64,000 bases of DNA from DATEDA01 sp963744255 (GCA_963744255.1 CAVUSZ010000015.1:1-64000); one strand, 5' to 3'. Counted from the stretch's first letter, positions 46,486-55,893 are shown. Made by a program: numbers and translations. The notes: generated from the sequence alone by a model not told the origin.

Positions 46486-47472
46486 TCAAGGCGCGACGCG
46501 GTCCGCGAAGATGCGCGGGAGCGTCTCGCTCAAGCGCCTGATCTCGGCGCCCTCGAGGATGCCGTGCGCTTCGAGCGCGCGATGCAGCTGCGGAAGGTTG
46601 TAGTGCGGGACCGCCGGGTAGAGATGGTGCTCGATGTGGTAGTGCACGTGGTGCGGGAACAGCAGGTAGCGCTGCCACCAGTTGGGCAGGTTGGTGCGCG
46701 CCGCAGTGAGCGGTGAGGAGTGGTCGGTGAGGGCGCCGTGCTCGCAGATCGCGCGGAGCCGAAAGATGACCTGCAGGACGGTGGCAAGCGGCACGACCCA
46801 GAGCACGACGTAGTACCAGCCCCAGCCGGTCGCGAACGCGACCACCGGCATCGTCACGTGGAATGTCAGCACGCCCCAGCGGTCCCGGCGGGCCGCCCGG
46901 CGCAGGCGCGGGCTGGTGTCGTCGAGCGGACGCGCCGCACTATTGGTGTCGGCGTTGACGGCGGGTGCGCCGAAGAAATACGCGTAGGTCTTCCATGCCG
47001 TAAGCCCGGCGAGGTCCTTCGCCAGCTTCCTTGCGAGGTACATCCTGCCGCGGGGATAGCCGCCGTGCAGCGCGATGTCGGGGTCCTGCGGCCCATAGAG
47101 GTGGTTGTGGTGCAGGCGGTGGATCACGCGATAGGTGCACATCGACAGGCCAGCGAGCGTCCCGCAGAGCCGGCCGACGAGATCGTTCAGCCAGCGCGTC
47201 TCGTACAGCCGGTAATGGGCGGCGTCGTGCGCGAGGATGAAGAGGGCGTGCGCGAGCGGTGCCATCAGTACGATGGCGATGAGCGCCGCCCACCACGACC
47301 AGAAGGCGACGGCCAGCGCGGCCACGGTCGCGATCAGCGCGAACGTCTGTGTGACGGCGAGCGTCGAGCGGAGCGGGTCGAGGCGCGTCAGGGTCGCGAG
47401 CACCTCGCGCGGGAGCCTCTTCCGCACGTCGTCGCGGAACTCCTCGCCTTGAACGGAAGCGGTCATGGCCAT
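46486..47472 (-). CDS. Membrane fatty acid desaturase
   Basis: A 328-residue di-iron membrane desaturase/hydroxylase-fold protein. The three His boxes are HDAAHY (about 82), HRLHHNHLYG (about 122) and HHVHYHIEHH (about 277), with hydrophobic segments at about 42-90 and 195-235. AGGAGATC lies seven bases before ATG 47472. It probably introduces a double bond or oxidises lipid chains. It is divergent from an AraC regulator at 47623, its likely controller. Confidence 0.92.
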   Translation of the reverse strand: MAMTASVQGEEFRDDVRKRLPREVLATLTRLDPLRSTLAVTQTFALIATVAALAVAFWSWWAALIAIVLMAPLAHALFILAHDAAHYRLYETRWLNDLVGRLCGTLAGLSMCTYRVIHRLHHNHLYGPQDPDIALHGGYPRGRMYLARKLAKDLAGLTAWKTYAYFFGAPAVNADTNSAARPLDDTSPRLRRAARRDRWGVLTFHVTMPVVAFATGWGWYYVVLWVVPLATVLQVIFRLRAICEHGALTDHSSPLTAARTNLPNWWQRYLLFPHHVHYHIEHHLYPAVPHYNLPQLHRALEAHGILEGAEIRRLSETLPRIFADRVAP

Positions 47473-47622
47473 CCGCGATCTCCTGTGGCGTCGCCGGCGG
47501 CGGCACGGCGGGGTTCAGTCATGGAGCGAAAGCATACGGAGAACAGGGCGCCGGCGTGATGCCCGGACGCGTCAAGTGTCGCGACGTCTTTTGCCAGCCG
47601 GGAGTAGGCTCTCGCGACGGCG

Positions 47623-48651
47623 ATGGAGAAAGGCACGATCTCGAACGTTTTTGTGCGCTCGGCGGTGGCCGGCCTGCGCGGCGACGCCGTCCGGCTCGGC
47701 CGCGTGCTGAGCGCGGCGGGATTGTCCGAGGACCTGCTCGAAGCGCCCGACGCGCGCGTCCCGGCGGAGCGCTTCGCGGCGCTTTGGCTGGCGGTCGCGC
47801 AGGAGCTGGATGACGAGTTCCTCGGCCTGGACTCCCGGCGGATGAAGCGCGGGAGCTTCGCGCTGGTGTGCCAGAGCCTGATCCACGCCCGCACCCTGGA
47901 GCGGGCCGTCCTGCAGGCCCTGCGCGGCTTCGCAGTCATCTTCGACGATCTGCGCGCGGAGTTGAGGATCGAGGGAACGGAGGCAGGGCTGCGCGTGGCG
48001 AGCCGCGTCCCCGATCCGGCATCGCGGGTCTTCGCCGAAGAGCTGTTTCTGGTCATCGTCCGCGGACTCATTTGCTGGTTGGCGGGGCGGCGGATCCCGT
48101 TCGCGCGGGCATCGTTCGCCTTTCCCCGACCGGCACACAGCGCCGAGTACCACGCCATGTTCTGCTCCGACCTCGCGTTCGACGCGCCGCAGACGGGCGT
48201 CTGGTTCGACGCGCGATTCCTGCAGTGCCCGGTCGTGCAGGACGAGGCCGGCCTCAAGCGGTTCTTGCGCGATGCGCCGCAGTCGGTTTTCATCCGATAC
48301 AAGAACACGGACGGCTGGATGGCGCGAGTGCGGCGGCGTCTGCGCCGCTTCGATGGCGACGAGTGGCCGACGCTGGAAGCGATGGCTGACCAGTTGCACG
48401 TCACGGCGTCGACGTTGCGCCGCCGGCTCGAGGACGAAGGTTCCTCCTACCGTGAGCTGAAGGACGGTTTGCGTCGCGACATGGCGATCGATCTGCTTTG
48501 CCGCACGAGCCTTAGCGTCGAGTCCATAGCAACCGGTCTCGGGTACCAGGAGGTGAGCGCTTTCTATCGTGCGTTCAAGCATTGGACGGGAACCCGCCCG
48601 GGGAGCTATCGCGAAAGTGCCGGCAAGGAAGACGGCAGCCCATCCCTCTGA
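47623..48651 (+). CDS. AraC family regulator with PF12625-type N-terminal domain
   Basis: A 342-residue regulator of the OruR/ArgR-like AraC group. The N-terminal ligand domain (RLGRVLSAAGLSEDLLEAPD, then FALVCQSLIHARTLERAVLQ) spans about 1-230. The C-terminal double helix-turn-helix has LHVTASTLRRRLEDEGSSYR and IATGLGYQEVSAFYRAFKHW. This subgroup often responds to lipids or amino-acid-like ligands. It is divergent from the desaturase, 150 bases away. Confidence 0.9.
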   Translation: MEKGTISNVFVRSAVAGLRGDAVRLGRVLSAAGLSEDLLEAPDARVPAERFAALWLAVAQELDDEFLGLDSRRMKRGSFALVCQSLIHARTLERAVLQALRGFAVIFDDLRAELRIEGTEAGLRVASRVPDPASRVFAEELFLVIVRGLICWLAGRRIPFARASFAFPRPAHSAEYHAMFCSDLAFDAPQTGVWFDARFLQCPVVQDEAGLKRFLRDAPQSVFIRYKNTDGWMARVRRRLRRFDGDEWPTLEAMADQLHVTASTLRRRLEDEGSSYRELKDGLRRDMAIDLLCRTSLSVESIATGLGYQEVSAFYRAFKHWTGTRPGSYRESAGKEDGSPSL

Positions 48652-48657
48652 GCCCGC

Positions 48658-49106
48658 TCACGGTTCTCCGCCGACGCGTTCTCGAACGGGATAGCACCCG
48701 GGAAGCCCGGCATCACGTTGCCATGATCCGCTTTGACACTCGCCTACCAACGCGCCGTCGCGAAGCTGCAGCATGCTCAAGCGATCGGCCGAGACGATCT
48801 GGCGCACGCCGGAGCGCGCGCAGATCAGCGTGAGAACACCGTAGCCGGCGGCGGGTTCGACGTAAGCGCATCCGGCATCGGCGCCGCGGCAGGATTGCAC
48901 CGCCTCGAGCCGGCGAATGCCTTCCGGCGCCCCGCTGAGCATCCGGACGCAGCGGCTCTCCTCGGCGGCGGAGCCCGTTGCGGCCGCAAGGCCGATGAAC
49001 GCCGCCACGCTCAGGAGCGTCGGGAGCAGACTGGCCGTCAGGCAAGCGCTCGGGACCGCCGCAGGACTTCGGCGATCGCTGCGTGTATCGGGGGGCTGCG
49101 TTTCAT
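48658..49106 (-). CDS. Exported Cys-rich protein (apparent frameshift in the leader)
   Basis: The mature part, AEESRCVRMLSGAPEGIRRL, then SCRGADAGCAYVEPAAGYGV and CQSGSWQRDAGLPGCYP, has five Cys and looks periplasmic. The bare open frame begins at GTG 49008 inside the hydrophobic leader. ATG 49106 starts MKRSPPIHAAIAEVLRRSRA in another frame, and loss of one base near 49040 would join the two into a complete signal peptide. I do not recognise a family. Confidence 0.55.
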
Positions 49107-49159
49107 GATCGTTCCAGCGTCGAGGAGGTGCGTCGTGGCGTGACAGGAGGCCGCAATCC

Positions 49160-49183
49160 GGAGGAAGGGCTTGCCCTTCCTCC
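49160..49183 (-). terminator. Hairpin downstream of the ABC binding-protein gene
   Basis: GGAGGAAGGGC (49160-49170) and GCCCTTCCTCC (49173-49183) form an 11-base-pair perfect stem with a minimal loop, 15 bases after the stop of the minus-strand binding-protein gene. No T run follows, so it may act as an RNA 3' stabiliser rather than a full terminator. Confidence 0.5.
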
Positions 49184-49198
49184 TCCGCTCGACCGCGG

Positions 49199-50513
49199 TC
49201 AGCAGTCGCGCGGCGTGATGCCCTTCTCCTTGGCGTACTTCGCCGCCGACTCCTCGATCATGGGACGCACCAGCGCCTGGTCGGAAGCGATCCAGTCGGT
49301 GATCACGTTCCATTTCCTGCCGTCCCACTGCATGAACTTCACGGCGCCGCCGCCCTCGTGGTCCAGGCACGACACGCGCAGCGAGTTCATCAGCCCGACG
49401 GCGCCGATCTGCTTGAGGCGGCTCTCGTCGATACGCAGGTTCTCGATGCCCCAGCGCACCTGCTCGCCGGTGAGCGGCTTCGTGCCGAACTTCTCCTGCG
49501 CCGTGCGGATCGCCTCGGCGGTCACGATGCCGGCGACCACCCCGCGGGTGTAATAGACCGATCCGATGCGCGACTTGTCGTCCATCTCGCCCTTGCCCTT
49601 GGCGTAGACGTGCTTGAGGACGTCCTGCACCACCGGGAAGTCGGTCCCTGGGGCATTGAAGGCCGCGGCGATGTAGCCCTTGGCCGAATCGCCCGCCGGG
49701 ATCACGTCCTCCTCGGCCCCCGACCACCAGACCCCTACGATCTTGTCGCGCGGGAAGCCCACCTTCGCCGCAGCCTTGAGCGCGGTGGGGTTCATCACGC
49801 CCCAGCCCCGCAGGATCACCCAGTCGGGCTTGATGCGCCGGACCTGCAGCCATTGCGCCTGCTGCTCGTTGCCCGGGTGCGGCACGGCAACGTGAGTAAC
49901 CTCGAAGCCGTACTTCTTCGCCTGCGCCTCCAGGATCGGCATGGTCTCCTTGCCGTACGCGGAGTCGTGATAGAGGTTCACGATCTTCTTGCCCTTCAGC
50001 TTGTCCAATCCCGCCTTCCTTCTGGCCGATGAACTTGATCTTGGCGGTACTCTGCGACCAGTAGTTCGTCATCAGCGGAAACACGTACGGGAATACGCGG
50101 CCGTCCGAAGCGTCGGTGCGCCCGTAGCCCATCGTGATGATGGGGATCTGGTCGGCGGTCGCCTTCTCGATCAGCGAGTATGTGATGCCGGTGGACAGCG
50201 GGTGGACCAGGCTCGCGCCGGTGGGCGCATGCTTCTTCATGCGCTCGTAGCACTCGACGCCGCGGGCGTTGTTGTACTCGGTCTCGCACTTCTCCCAGGT
50301 CACCTTCACGCCGTTGATGCCGCCGTCACGGACATTGACCATCTGCAGATAGTCGATCATCCCCCCGAAGAAGCCCGAGCCTCCCGCTGCGTACGGCCCG
50401 ACCCAGTAGCCCATCGCGGGCACGAACTGCTCCATCGGTTGCTGCGCCACGGCGCTGCCGGCCGCGAGCGCCAGTGCACTGCCTGCGAGCAGCGTCACGA
50501 TTCGTCGTTGCAT
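49199..50513 (-). CDS. Liv-type ABC substrate-binding protein (one frameshift)
   Basis: About 437 residues read through one inserted T near 50013. The signal peptide MQRRIVTLLAGSALALAAGS is followed by MGYWVGPYAAGGSGFFGGMI and CETEYNNARGVECYERMKKH. After the shift come DKLKGKKIVNLYHDSAYGKE and IKPDWVILRGWGVMNPTALK. It ends EKGITPRDC. AAGGAG lies seven bases before ATG 50513. No permease or ATPase is beside it. The 42-base operator-like repeat lies about 140-180 bases upstream, shared with the AraC gene at 51996. Confidence 0.9.
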
Positions 50514-50648
50514 GGCACATCTCCTTTTCTGCGTTCGACCGGGCTCGACCGAGCCCGGCGCGTGATTCGATTTCCAACGTACTGATTGGGGCAACACGCT
50601 GATCCGTGTTGCAGGCCGCGAACGATAGCGAGGGTGCGCGCCTTGGTG

Positions 50649-50690
50649 AATGCCCGGATCACCCAAAATGCGTGATCGAAACTGCAATCC
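50649..50690. promoter_or_regulatory. Operator-like 42-base repeat, copy 1
   Basis: AATGCCC, three variable bases, then TCACCCAAAATGCGTGA followed by CGAAACTGCAATCC. The 17-base core is a near-palindrome. The block matches 53223-53264 at 36 of 42 positions. It lies in the same orientation upstream of a minus-strand gene in both places: here the ABC binding protein, there an AraC regulator. Confidence 0.6.
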
Positions 50691-50754
50691 TCGACTCGCA
50701 CTCGTGTGCAGCGGAACCGGCGCCCATCGATTTCCGGCGCATCGCGTCACCGGC

Positions 50755-51270
50755 TCATCGCCCCGACGGATCGGACAGGATCAGGCACGTCGTCGTGCCA
50801 TGCGCGTAGAGCCTGCCGTCGGGGCCGAGCAGGCGCCCCTCGGCGGTCGCGATCGTGCGGCCAGCATTGATCACCCGGCCCTCCGCGCGCACCGCGCCGG
50901 TCTCGCTGGTCAGGGTACGAACGTAGTTGACCTTCAGTTCGAGGGTGGTGAACAGCTTCCCGGCCGCCAGGACCGAGAGGACGGCGCCGCCCATCGCCGA
51001 GTCGAGAAGCGTCGCAGCCCAGCCGCCGTGAACCCAGCCGAGCGGAGTGTAGTGCGCGAACTCCGGCATGCCGCAGAACACGACACGGCCGTGCTCGGCT
51101 TCGACGAGGCTGAAGCCCAAGGTGTCGCCCATCGGCAGGCGGCCGTCAGGAATCGAGCGCATGAAGTCGAGCCCCGCGGATGCACCGAGCGATGCGGGCG
51201 AGCTCAGCCCGGGCTCCGCAACAAGTCGTGCAAAAGATTGCATCGTCGCGCCGAAGTCGTGGGTGTTCAT
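50755..51270 (-). CDS. PaaI-family hotdog-fold thioesterase
   Basis: A 171-residue acyl-CoA thioesterase of the PaaI type. The hotdog core includes GDTLGFSLVEAEHGRVVFCG, the catalytic-loop text THYTPLGWVHGGWAATLLDS-like segment (FAHYTPLGWVHGG), and LELKVNYVRTLTSETG followed by AEGRVINAGRTIATAEGRL. It hydrolyses acyl-CoA thioesters. It starts in an ATGA overlap with the stop of the small ferredoxin-fold gene upstream, so the two are coupled. Confidence 0.92.
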   Translation of the reverse strand: MNTHDFGATMQSFARLVAEPGLSSPASLGASAGLDFMRSIPDGRLPMGDTLGFSLVEAEHGRVVFCGMPEFAHYTPLGWVHGGWAATLLDSAMGGAVLSVLAAGKLFTTLELKVNYVRTLTSETGAVRAEGRVINAGRTIATAEGRLLGPDGRLYAHGTTTCLILSDPSGR

Positions 51271-51536
51271 GGCTTGGCCACCCGATCGAACGCGCGTTCG
51301 TGCATTGGGCCGGCGAGACGAGCAGCGGTCCAACCGCGGCGTGCGCACGCGAGCAAGCTCCGGACCGCGATCACCGTCGGGTCGTAGTCGATGAAGAGCA
51401 GGCGAGGCAGGCGCGAGCCCGGCTCGACGCGCGCTACGCCCGCGAGCGCGGCGAGCTCGCGCACGAGGCGGCGGACGTCGTTGCCGACCGTCGGGCTCGC
51501 GAGATGCAAGAGTACTTTGGCATGGCGATTTCGCAT
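51267..51536 (-). CDS. Small HMA-like ferredoxin-fold protein without CxxC
   Basis: An 89-residue protein with a beta-alpha-beta-beta-alpha pattern: VRRLVRELAALAGVARVEPG, then LPRLLFIDYDPTVIAVRSLL. It resembles heavy-metal-associated domains in layout but lacks the metal-binding CxxC. The start at 51536 has AGGAGG eight bases upstream; ATG 51545 is also in frame but its ribosome site would touch it. It lies between a signal-peptide-only ORF and a thioesterase, all coupled. Role unknown. Confidence 0.68.
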   Translation of the reverse strand: MRNRHAKVLLHLASPTVGNDVRRLVRELAALAGVARVEPGSRLPRLLFIDYDPTVIAVRSLLACARRGWTAARLAGPMHERAFDRVAKP

Positions 51537-51551
51537 TTGAGTCATCCTCCT

Positions 51552-51626
51552 TCAATCGGCCGCGAGCGCGGCCTGGATCGAGAACGCCATCGAACCGACG
51601 GCGAGTATCGTCACGAGTCTGTACAT
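51552..51626 (-). CDS. 24-residue ORF encoding only a signal peptide
   Basis: ATG 51626, with AAAGGAG nine bases upstream, encodes MYRLVTILAVGSMAFSIQAA then LAAD and stop. This is a basic n-region, a hydrophobic core and an A-x-A-like cleavage site with nothing after it. Its TGA leads directly into the AGGAGG of the next gene. It may be a genuine micro-peptide, a translational leader, or the truncated head of a periplasmic protein. No function is known. Confidence 0.55.
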   Translation of the reverse strand: MYRLVTILAVGSMAFSIQAALAAD

Positions 51627-51635
51627 CAGCTGCAT

Positions 51636-51995
51636 CTCCTTTCGAGTTGGGTTGTCCGTCTTTCAAGATTCGTCGCATCGCGAGCGGCTGCGACAACAGG
51701 TGACGAGTATCTTCATCAGCTGGCGTCGAGTCCTAGCCGAACGATCGCGTTTCTTGACCGGAACGTCGTATTGGGAAGTTGTCCCCACGTGAGAAGCGGG
51801 CGCTGTGCGGAGCGAGCACGTGCGAGGACACCGCGGCGCTGGTTGCGCGTCGCGGCGAAATTCGGTGCGGGGAAAATCGGCAACGGGTTCTGGATGGCAC
51901 TCCAGAACCTTCTGGCCTCTCCGGCTTGACGACTTCGTGGAGCCGCTAGATTGCCGTCTGGTAGAAACGTGGGTCGAACGAGCGACGGCGTCGAA
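51636..51995. other. Intergenic stretch without a recognisable gene
   Basis: About 360 bases between the signal-peptide ORF and the AraC stop. Open frames here lack ribosome sites and protein-like composition. The promoter for the three-gene thioesterase unit should lie in it, but no consensus pair stands out. Confidence 0.45.
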
Positions 51996-53015
51996 TCAAG
52001 CCACTATCGCTTCTCGTTGCGAGACGGCCCATTTCGGCGCCGCCGCGACTGGAGTCGCTCTCGTTCGCCGCCAGGTCGCCGGAGGCAGCCCGAACGCGCG
52101 CTTGAATGCGCGGGTGAACGACGTCTCCGAGTCGTAACCCGCTTGCTCCGCGACGCGCCCGATGCTCGCGCTCCCGTCGCGGAGACGGTCCGCAGCGAGC
52201 GAGAGCCGCCATCTCGTGAGGTACTGCATCGGTGGTCGACCGAGGTAGTGGATGAAGCGCCCGGCAAGCGCAGTCCGCGACAGTCCTACCTTGCGTGCAA
52301 GCTCGGCGACGGTCCAGGCGTGTTCTGGACGGCCGTGGAGCAACGCGAGCGCCCTGGCGATGTGCGGATTCCGCAGCCCCGCGAGCCAGCCTGTCTCGTT
52401 GTCGGGAAGATCCTTGATGTAGCGGCGGATCGTTTCCACGAACAGCAGTTCGGACAACTTCGCGAGCACGGTCTCCGCGCCGGCGCGCGGCTGCGCGGTC
52501 TCGAGGACGGAGAAGTCGATCGAGCTGCGCAGCCACAGGGCGCCGGGATCGTCCTTCAGGCTCACGCGCAGCACACGCGGCAAGCCATCGATGAGGGGTG
52601 CCGAGAGACGCGCGTCGCAGGCGAAGAACCCGCACACCATTTCGGTCGCCGCGCCGTCGCCCCCGCCGCGGATCGGCGTGATCGAGCCCCGCTTGAGCAG
52701 CCTCGTGATGTCTTCCGGTGCCATGCTCATCGGCCCGAACTGGGGCGTGCCGCCGAGCATGTGGTGATCGCCTTTCGGGAAGACGACCACGTCGCCGGCC
52801 GCGAGATCGATGGTTGTGCCGTCGAGCAGCTTCACCACGCAGCGGCCCGCCGTGACCAGGTGGTACGGCACGACGTGGTCGGCCTCGGGCATGAGCGCGT
52901 CCGCGATCGCGCGCGAGGACGGTGCGACGATCGACCACGGCGCTCTCAGCTCCGACGCGAAAAACGCCGCGCCGGTGAGCCGAATCGTCTTCAGGACCTC
53001 CGAAAGTGCGTCCAT
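51996..53015 (-). CDS. AraC family regulator with cupin-type N-terminal domain
   Basis: A 339-residue regulator. The N-terminal AraC_binding cupin (DHVVPYHLVTAGRCVVKLLD, then LAAGDVVVFPKGDHHMLGG) senses a small ligand. The C-terminal double helix-turn-helix has VAELARKVGLSRTALAGRFI and VAEQAGYDSETSFTRAFKRA. AAAGGAACGAGGA precedes ATG 53015. An operator-like repeat lies 208-250 bases upstream of its start and again upstream of the ABC binding-protein gene, which suggests autoregulation and control of that gene. Confidence 0.92.
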   Translation of the reverse strand: MDALSEVLKTIRLTGAAFFASELRAPWSIVAPSSRAIADALMPEADHVVPYHLVTAGRCVVKLLDGTTIDLAAGDVVVFPKGDHHMLGGTPQFGPMSMAPEDITRLLKRGSITPIRGGGDGAATEMVCGFFACDARLSAPLIDGLPRVLRVSLKDDPGALWLRSSIDFSVLETAQPRAGAETVLAKLSELLFVETIRRYIKDLPDNETGWLAGLRNPHIARALALLHGRPEHAWTVAELARKVGLSRTALAGRFIHYLGRPPMQYLTRWRLSLAADRLRDGSASIGRVAEQAGYDSETSFTRAFKRAFGLPPATWRRTRATPVAAAPKWAVSQREAIVA

Positions 53016-53222
53016 TCCTCGTTCCTTTCCTCGTCGATCCCCGGCGGATTGACCTGGGAAATGTGTCGTTCGCGCGACCGATCCGGTAACTTTTCTTTGA
53101 TGTGGGCAGCGGCCTCGGTTGGGTTCTCGGCTGCCGCGTTGCCCCACGCACGTAGCCGCTTTGCGACAACGCTGATCGAAGACCTGTCGCCCGAACGATA
53201 GTCACTCCACTCAATGGCGTTA

Positions 53223-53264
53223 ATGCCCATTTCACCCAAAATGCGTGAGCGGAACTGCTATCCA
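53223..53264. promoter_or_regulatory. Operator-like 42-base repeat, copy 2
   Basis: Same block as 50649-50690: AATGCCC, three variable bases, TCACCCAAAATGCGTGA, then CGGAACTGCTATCC. It lies between the GST stop and the AraC start on the minus strand, in the place of an AraC autoregulatory site. Confidence 0.6.
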
Positions 53265-53269
53265 ATTGC

Positions 53270-53980
53270 TCATCGGTCGTAACTCGATTGATCCCGGAAC
53301 TGCGGTGCACCAAACAGATTGCGCCTCGCTTCGCTGCTCTTCGTGACGTCGACCCAACTCTCAGCCAGGACCTTCAGGCCGCGCTCGACAGCCGGGCGCG
53401 TCCGGATCGCGCTGTACCAGCGAGCGATGTTCGGAAAGTCCACCAGACTCTGGTTGGCCATCTTGTGAATCCGGATCCACGGAAAGCAGGCGATGTCGGC
53501 AATCGAGTATTCGTCGCACACGAAGGGTCGATCCGCCAGTCGGCGATTCAGCACCCTGAGCAGCCGGCGCCCTTCCTGGGTGAAGCGTTCGATTCCGTAG
53601 GCAACGCGCTCGGGCGCGTAGCGGTGGAAGTGCTGCGCCTGCCCGAGCATCGGTCCCAGGCCTGACATCTGCCACATCAACCACTGGATCACCTCATTGC
53701 GGCGATCGGGTTCTGGTGGCAGCAATCGTCCGGTCTTCTCCGCCAGGTAGAGGAGGATCGCCCCGCTCTCGAAGACCACGAACGGCCGGGTCGCGCCACA
53801 TCCCGCGTGGTCAACGATCGTCGGGACCTTGTTGTTCGGATTCAACGTCAGGTAGTCAGGACGGAGCTGCGCACCCTGCGTGATGTTCACCGGCAAGACG
53901 CGATACGGCAGCCCGACCTCTTCGAGCATGATCTGGGCCTTGTGCCCATTCGGCGTCGGCCACGTGTAGAGATCGATCAC
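53270..53980 (-). CDS. Glutathione S-transferase family protein (YfcG-like)
   Basis: A 236-residue GST. The thioredoxin-like half begins IDLYTWPTPNGHKAQIMLEE and has the cis-Pro region NPNNKVPTIVD and the Ser of FESGAILLYLAEKTGRLLPP. The helical half has WLMWQMSGLGPMLGQAQHFH and YSIADIACFPWIR, typical of YfcG/Ure2-type disulfide-bond reductases. GTG 53980 starts it, three bases after the stop of the isomerase gene, so the two are coupled. Confidence 0.92.
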   Translation of the reverse strand: MIDLYTWPTPNGHKAQIMLEEVGLPYRVLPVNITQGAQLRPDYLTLNPNNKVPTIVDHAGCGATRPFVVFESGAILLYLAEKTGRLLPPEPDRRNEVIQWLMWQMSGLGPMLGQAQHFHRYAPERVAYGIERFTQEGRRLLRVLNRRLADRPFVCDEYSIADIACFPWIRIHKMANQSLVDFPNIARWYSAIRTRPAVERGLKVLAESWVDVTKSSEARRNLFGAPQFRDQSSYDR

Positions 53981-53983
53981 CGG

Positions 53984-54620
53984 TCAGATCCTTCGATGCG
54001 CGCCGAACTCGATCTGCGCAGCGCGACTCATCTCCCCGCGCTCGAACATCCGGGGGTCGTCGACGAACGCGTTCATCCACGCGATCGTGTCACCGCCCCA
54101 GAAGAGCTGGCCACGCACGACGAACGTCGGTACGCCGAAGACGCCGGCGTCCGCGGCCTCCTCGGTGTTGGCGATCAACTGCTGCTTGACGGCAGGGTCG
54201 GCAACGAGTGCATCGGCATCGGTCACACCCAAGGCGTCGCACAACCCTGGCCAGTCGAGTTCCGGGTCGCGGCCCCGGCCGTAGATGAAGTCGAAGGCCT
54301 TCGCGACCTGCGGACGGCTTCCGCCGAGGGCGACCAGAAGACGCTGAGTCGGCAGCGGGTTGAACGGGTGGCGCGGGGGCATGCGAAACGGGATGCCTTG
54401 CGTCGCAGCGGCCCAGGTGCAGTATCGATAGGCATGAATGCGCTTGCTCGACAGCTCCGCGGGGCCCTTGTTGCCCCAGCGCCGCAACAGCCCGGCGAAC
54501 AGCACCGGGACGAGCTCGACCTCGAGGGAAGGATGCAACTCGCCGAACTGACTCAGGTGCATGTAGGCGAATGGCGAGACCACGTCGAAGAACCATCGGG
54601 CAGCAAGTCGAGTCGTCATG
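53984..54620 (-). CDS. 2-hydroxychromene-2-carboxylate isomerase-like (DsbA/kappa-GST fold)
   Basis: A 212-residue DsbA-superfamily protein. WFFDVVSPFAYMHLSQF takes the place of the CxxC motif, with the Ser of SPFAY as expected for the kappa-class GST/HCCA isomerase group. It ends with AGVFGVPTFVVRGQLFWGGD, the cis-Pro element. It uses glutathione to isomerise ring-cleavage products in naphthalene-type breakdown. The pairing with a GST gene and a divergent LysR regulator fits an aromatic or detoxification unit. Confidence 0.88.
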
Positions 54621-54780
54621 TCAGCTCCGCGCTCATGTAGGTGATCCGGTTCGCAACGCGCCTGGTCGCGAAGTCGTGGCGGCATGATGCGTGCGGCGAT
54701 CGACCAAGTCGATTCCCCAAAACCGCGCTGCGCTGTGCAAATCCGCACAGCGGGGCGCGGCAGTGATATAGAGTGTCCGC

Positions 54781-55680
54781 ATGGCTGCCGCGGACGATCT
54801 CGATTGGGACGATCTGCGCTACTTCCTCCGGGCCGTGAAAGCCGGGACGCTCGCCGGCGCTGCGCGCGCAGCAGGCGTCGAGCACTCGACGATCGGCCGC
54901 CGCCTCTCCGCTCTCGAGCGTTCGCTCGGCGCCCCGCTGGTACTGCGTGGCCCGGACGGGCTCACGCTGACGGCGCTCGGCAAGGAGTTGGCGCCGCTTG
55001 CCGAAGAAGTGGAGCGCGCGGTGTCCGCAGTTCGCGAGCTCGTCGCGTCGCGGCGGGAGCGGGTGCGATTGGCCGTGCCGTCGGGCTTTACGAGTTTCTT
55101 TGCGGAGCGCATCGCGCGGCTCCGCGCGGAGCGGCCCGCGCTTTCAGTCGAGATCCTGAGCGGGGCCCGTGCCGTCGATCTCAAACGCGGGGAGGCCGAT
55201 CTCGCGATCCGCATCGGCCCCGTCACCGACGAGGATCTGGTGATGCGCAAGCTCTGCGAGGTAGGGTGGTCCCTGTATGCATCCAAGGCCTACCTCGCCC
55301 GTCGTCCGGCGGCGGCGGATCCCACTGATCTCGCCGGACACGAGGTCATCGTTTACGACGGGAACCTGGCCGGGCTACCTGCCGCGAAGTGGATGGAGGA
55401 GCACGCGGCCAAGGCAACGATCGCGCTGCGGATTCGCGAGACTACGGAGATGCTCACCGCAGCGGTGGCTGGCGTGGGCCTTGCCGTCCTGCCTTGTTAC
55501 CTCGCCGACGTCGAGCCGATGCTGGTGCGGTTGACGCCGGCGGTGCTGGCGACGCGCAATGCTTCGCTGGTCTATCGCCGCGAGGCCCGGCTCTCGGAGC
55601 CGGTGCGCGCGGTGATCCGCTTCGTGGCGGACGTGATGCGGGAGCACGTTGAGCAACTCAGCGGCACGTCCCGCCGGTGA
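54781..55680 (+). CDS. LysR family transcriptional regulator
   Basis: A 299-residue LysR regulator. The helix-turn-helix (DLRYFLRAVKAGTLAGAARA, then VEHSTIGRRLSALERSLGAP) is followed by an effector domain with AVPSGFTSFFAERIARLRAE and LAIRIGPVTDEDLVMRKLCE. It is divergent from the isomerase-GST operon with 160 bases between starts and is the obvious regulator of that pair. Confidence 0.93.
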   Translation: MAAADDLDWDDLRYFLRAVKAGTLAGAARAAGVEHSTIGRRLSALERSLGAPLVLRGPDGLTLTALGKELAPLAEEVERAVSAVRELVASRRERVRLAVPSGFTSFFAERIARLRAERPALSVEILSGARAVDLKRGEADLAIRIGPVTDEDLVMRKLCEVGWSLYASKAYLARRPAAADPTDLAGHEVIVYDGNLAGLPAAKWMEEHAAKATIALRIRETTEMLTAAVAGVGLAVLPCYLADVEPMLVRLTPAVLATRNASLVYRREARLSEPVRAVIRFVADVMREHVEQLSGTSRR

Positions 55681-55893
55681 CCAGGATCGTCACGCCCACG
55701 GAAGTCGCGGCGCGGTTCGCTCGCGGTCAAGCGCGGCCGCGGCGGAGCCGGGAGTCGCGAGGAGGACCTAGTAGTCGGCTGCGCAAGGTCCTGCTCGGTG
55801 CTGCAGAAGACGCAACGGGCGTCGCGCCAGCGGGGTACCATCCCGTTCCGCATCGGCGAACCCGGCCGTCCTCCGTTTCGAGGAGACAACGCA

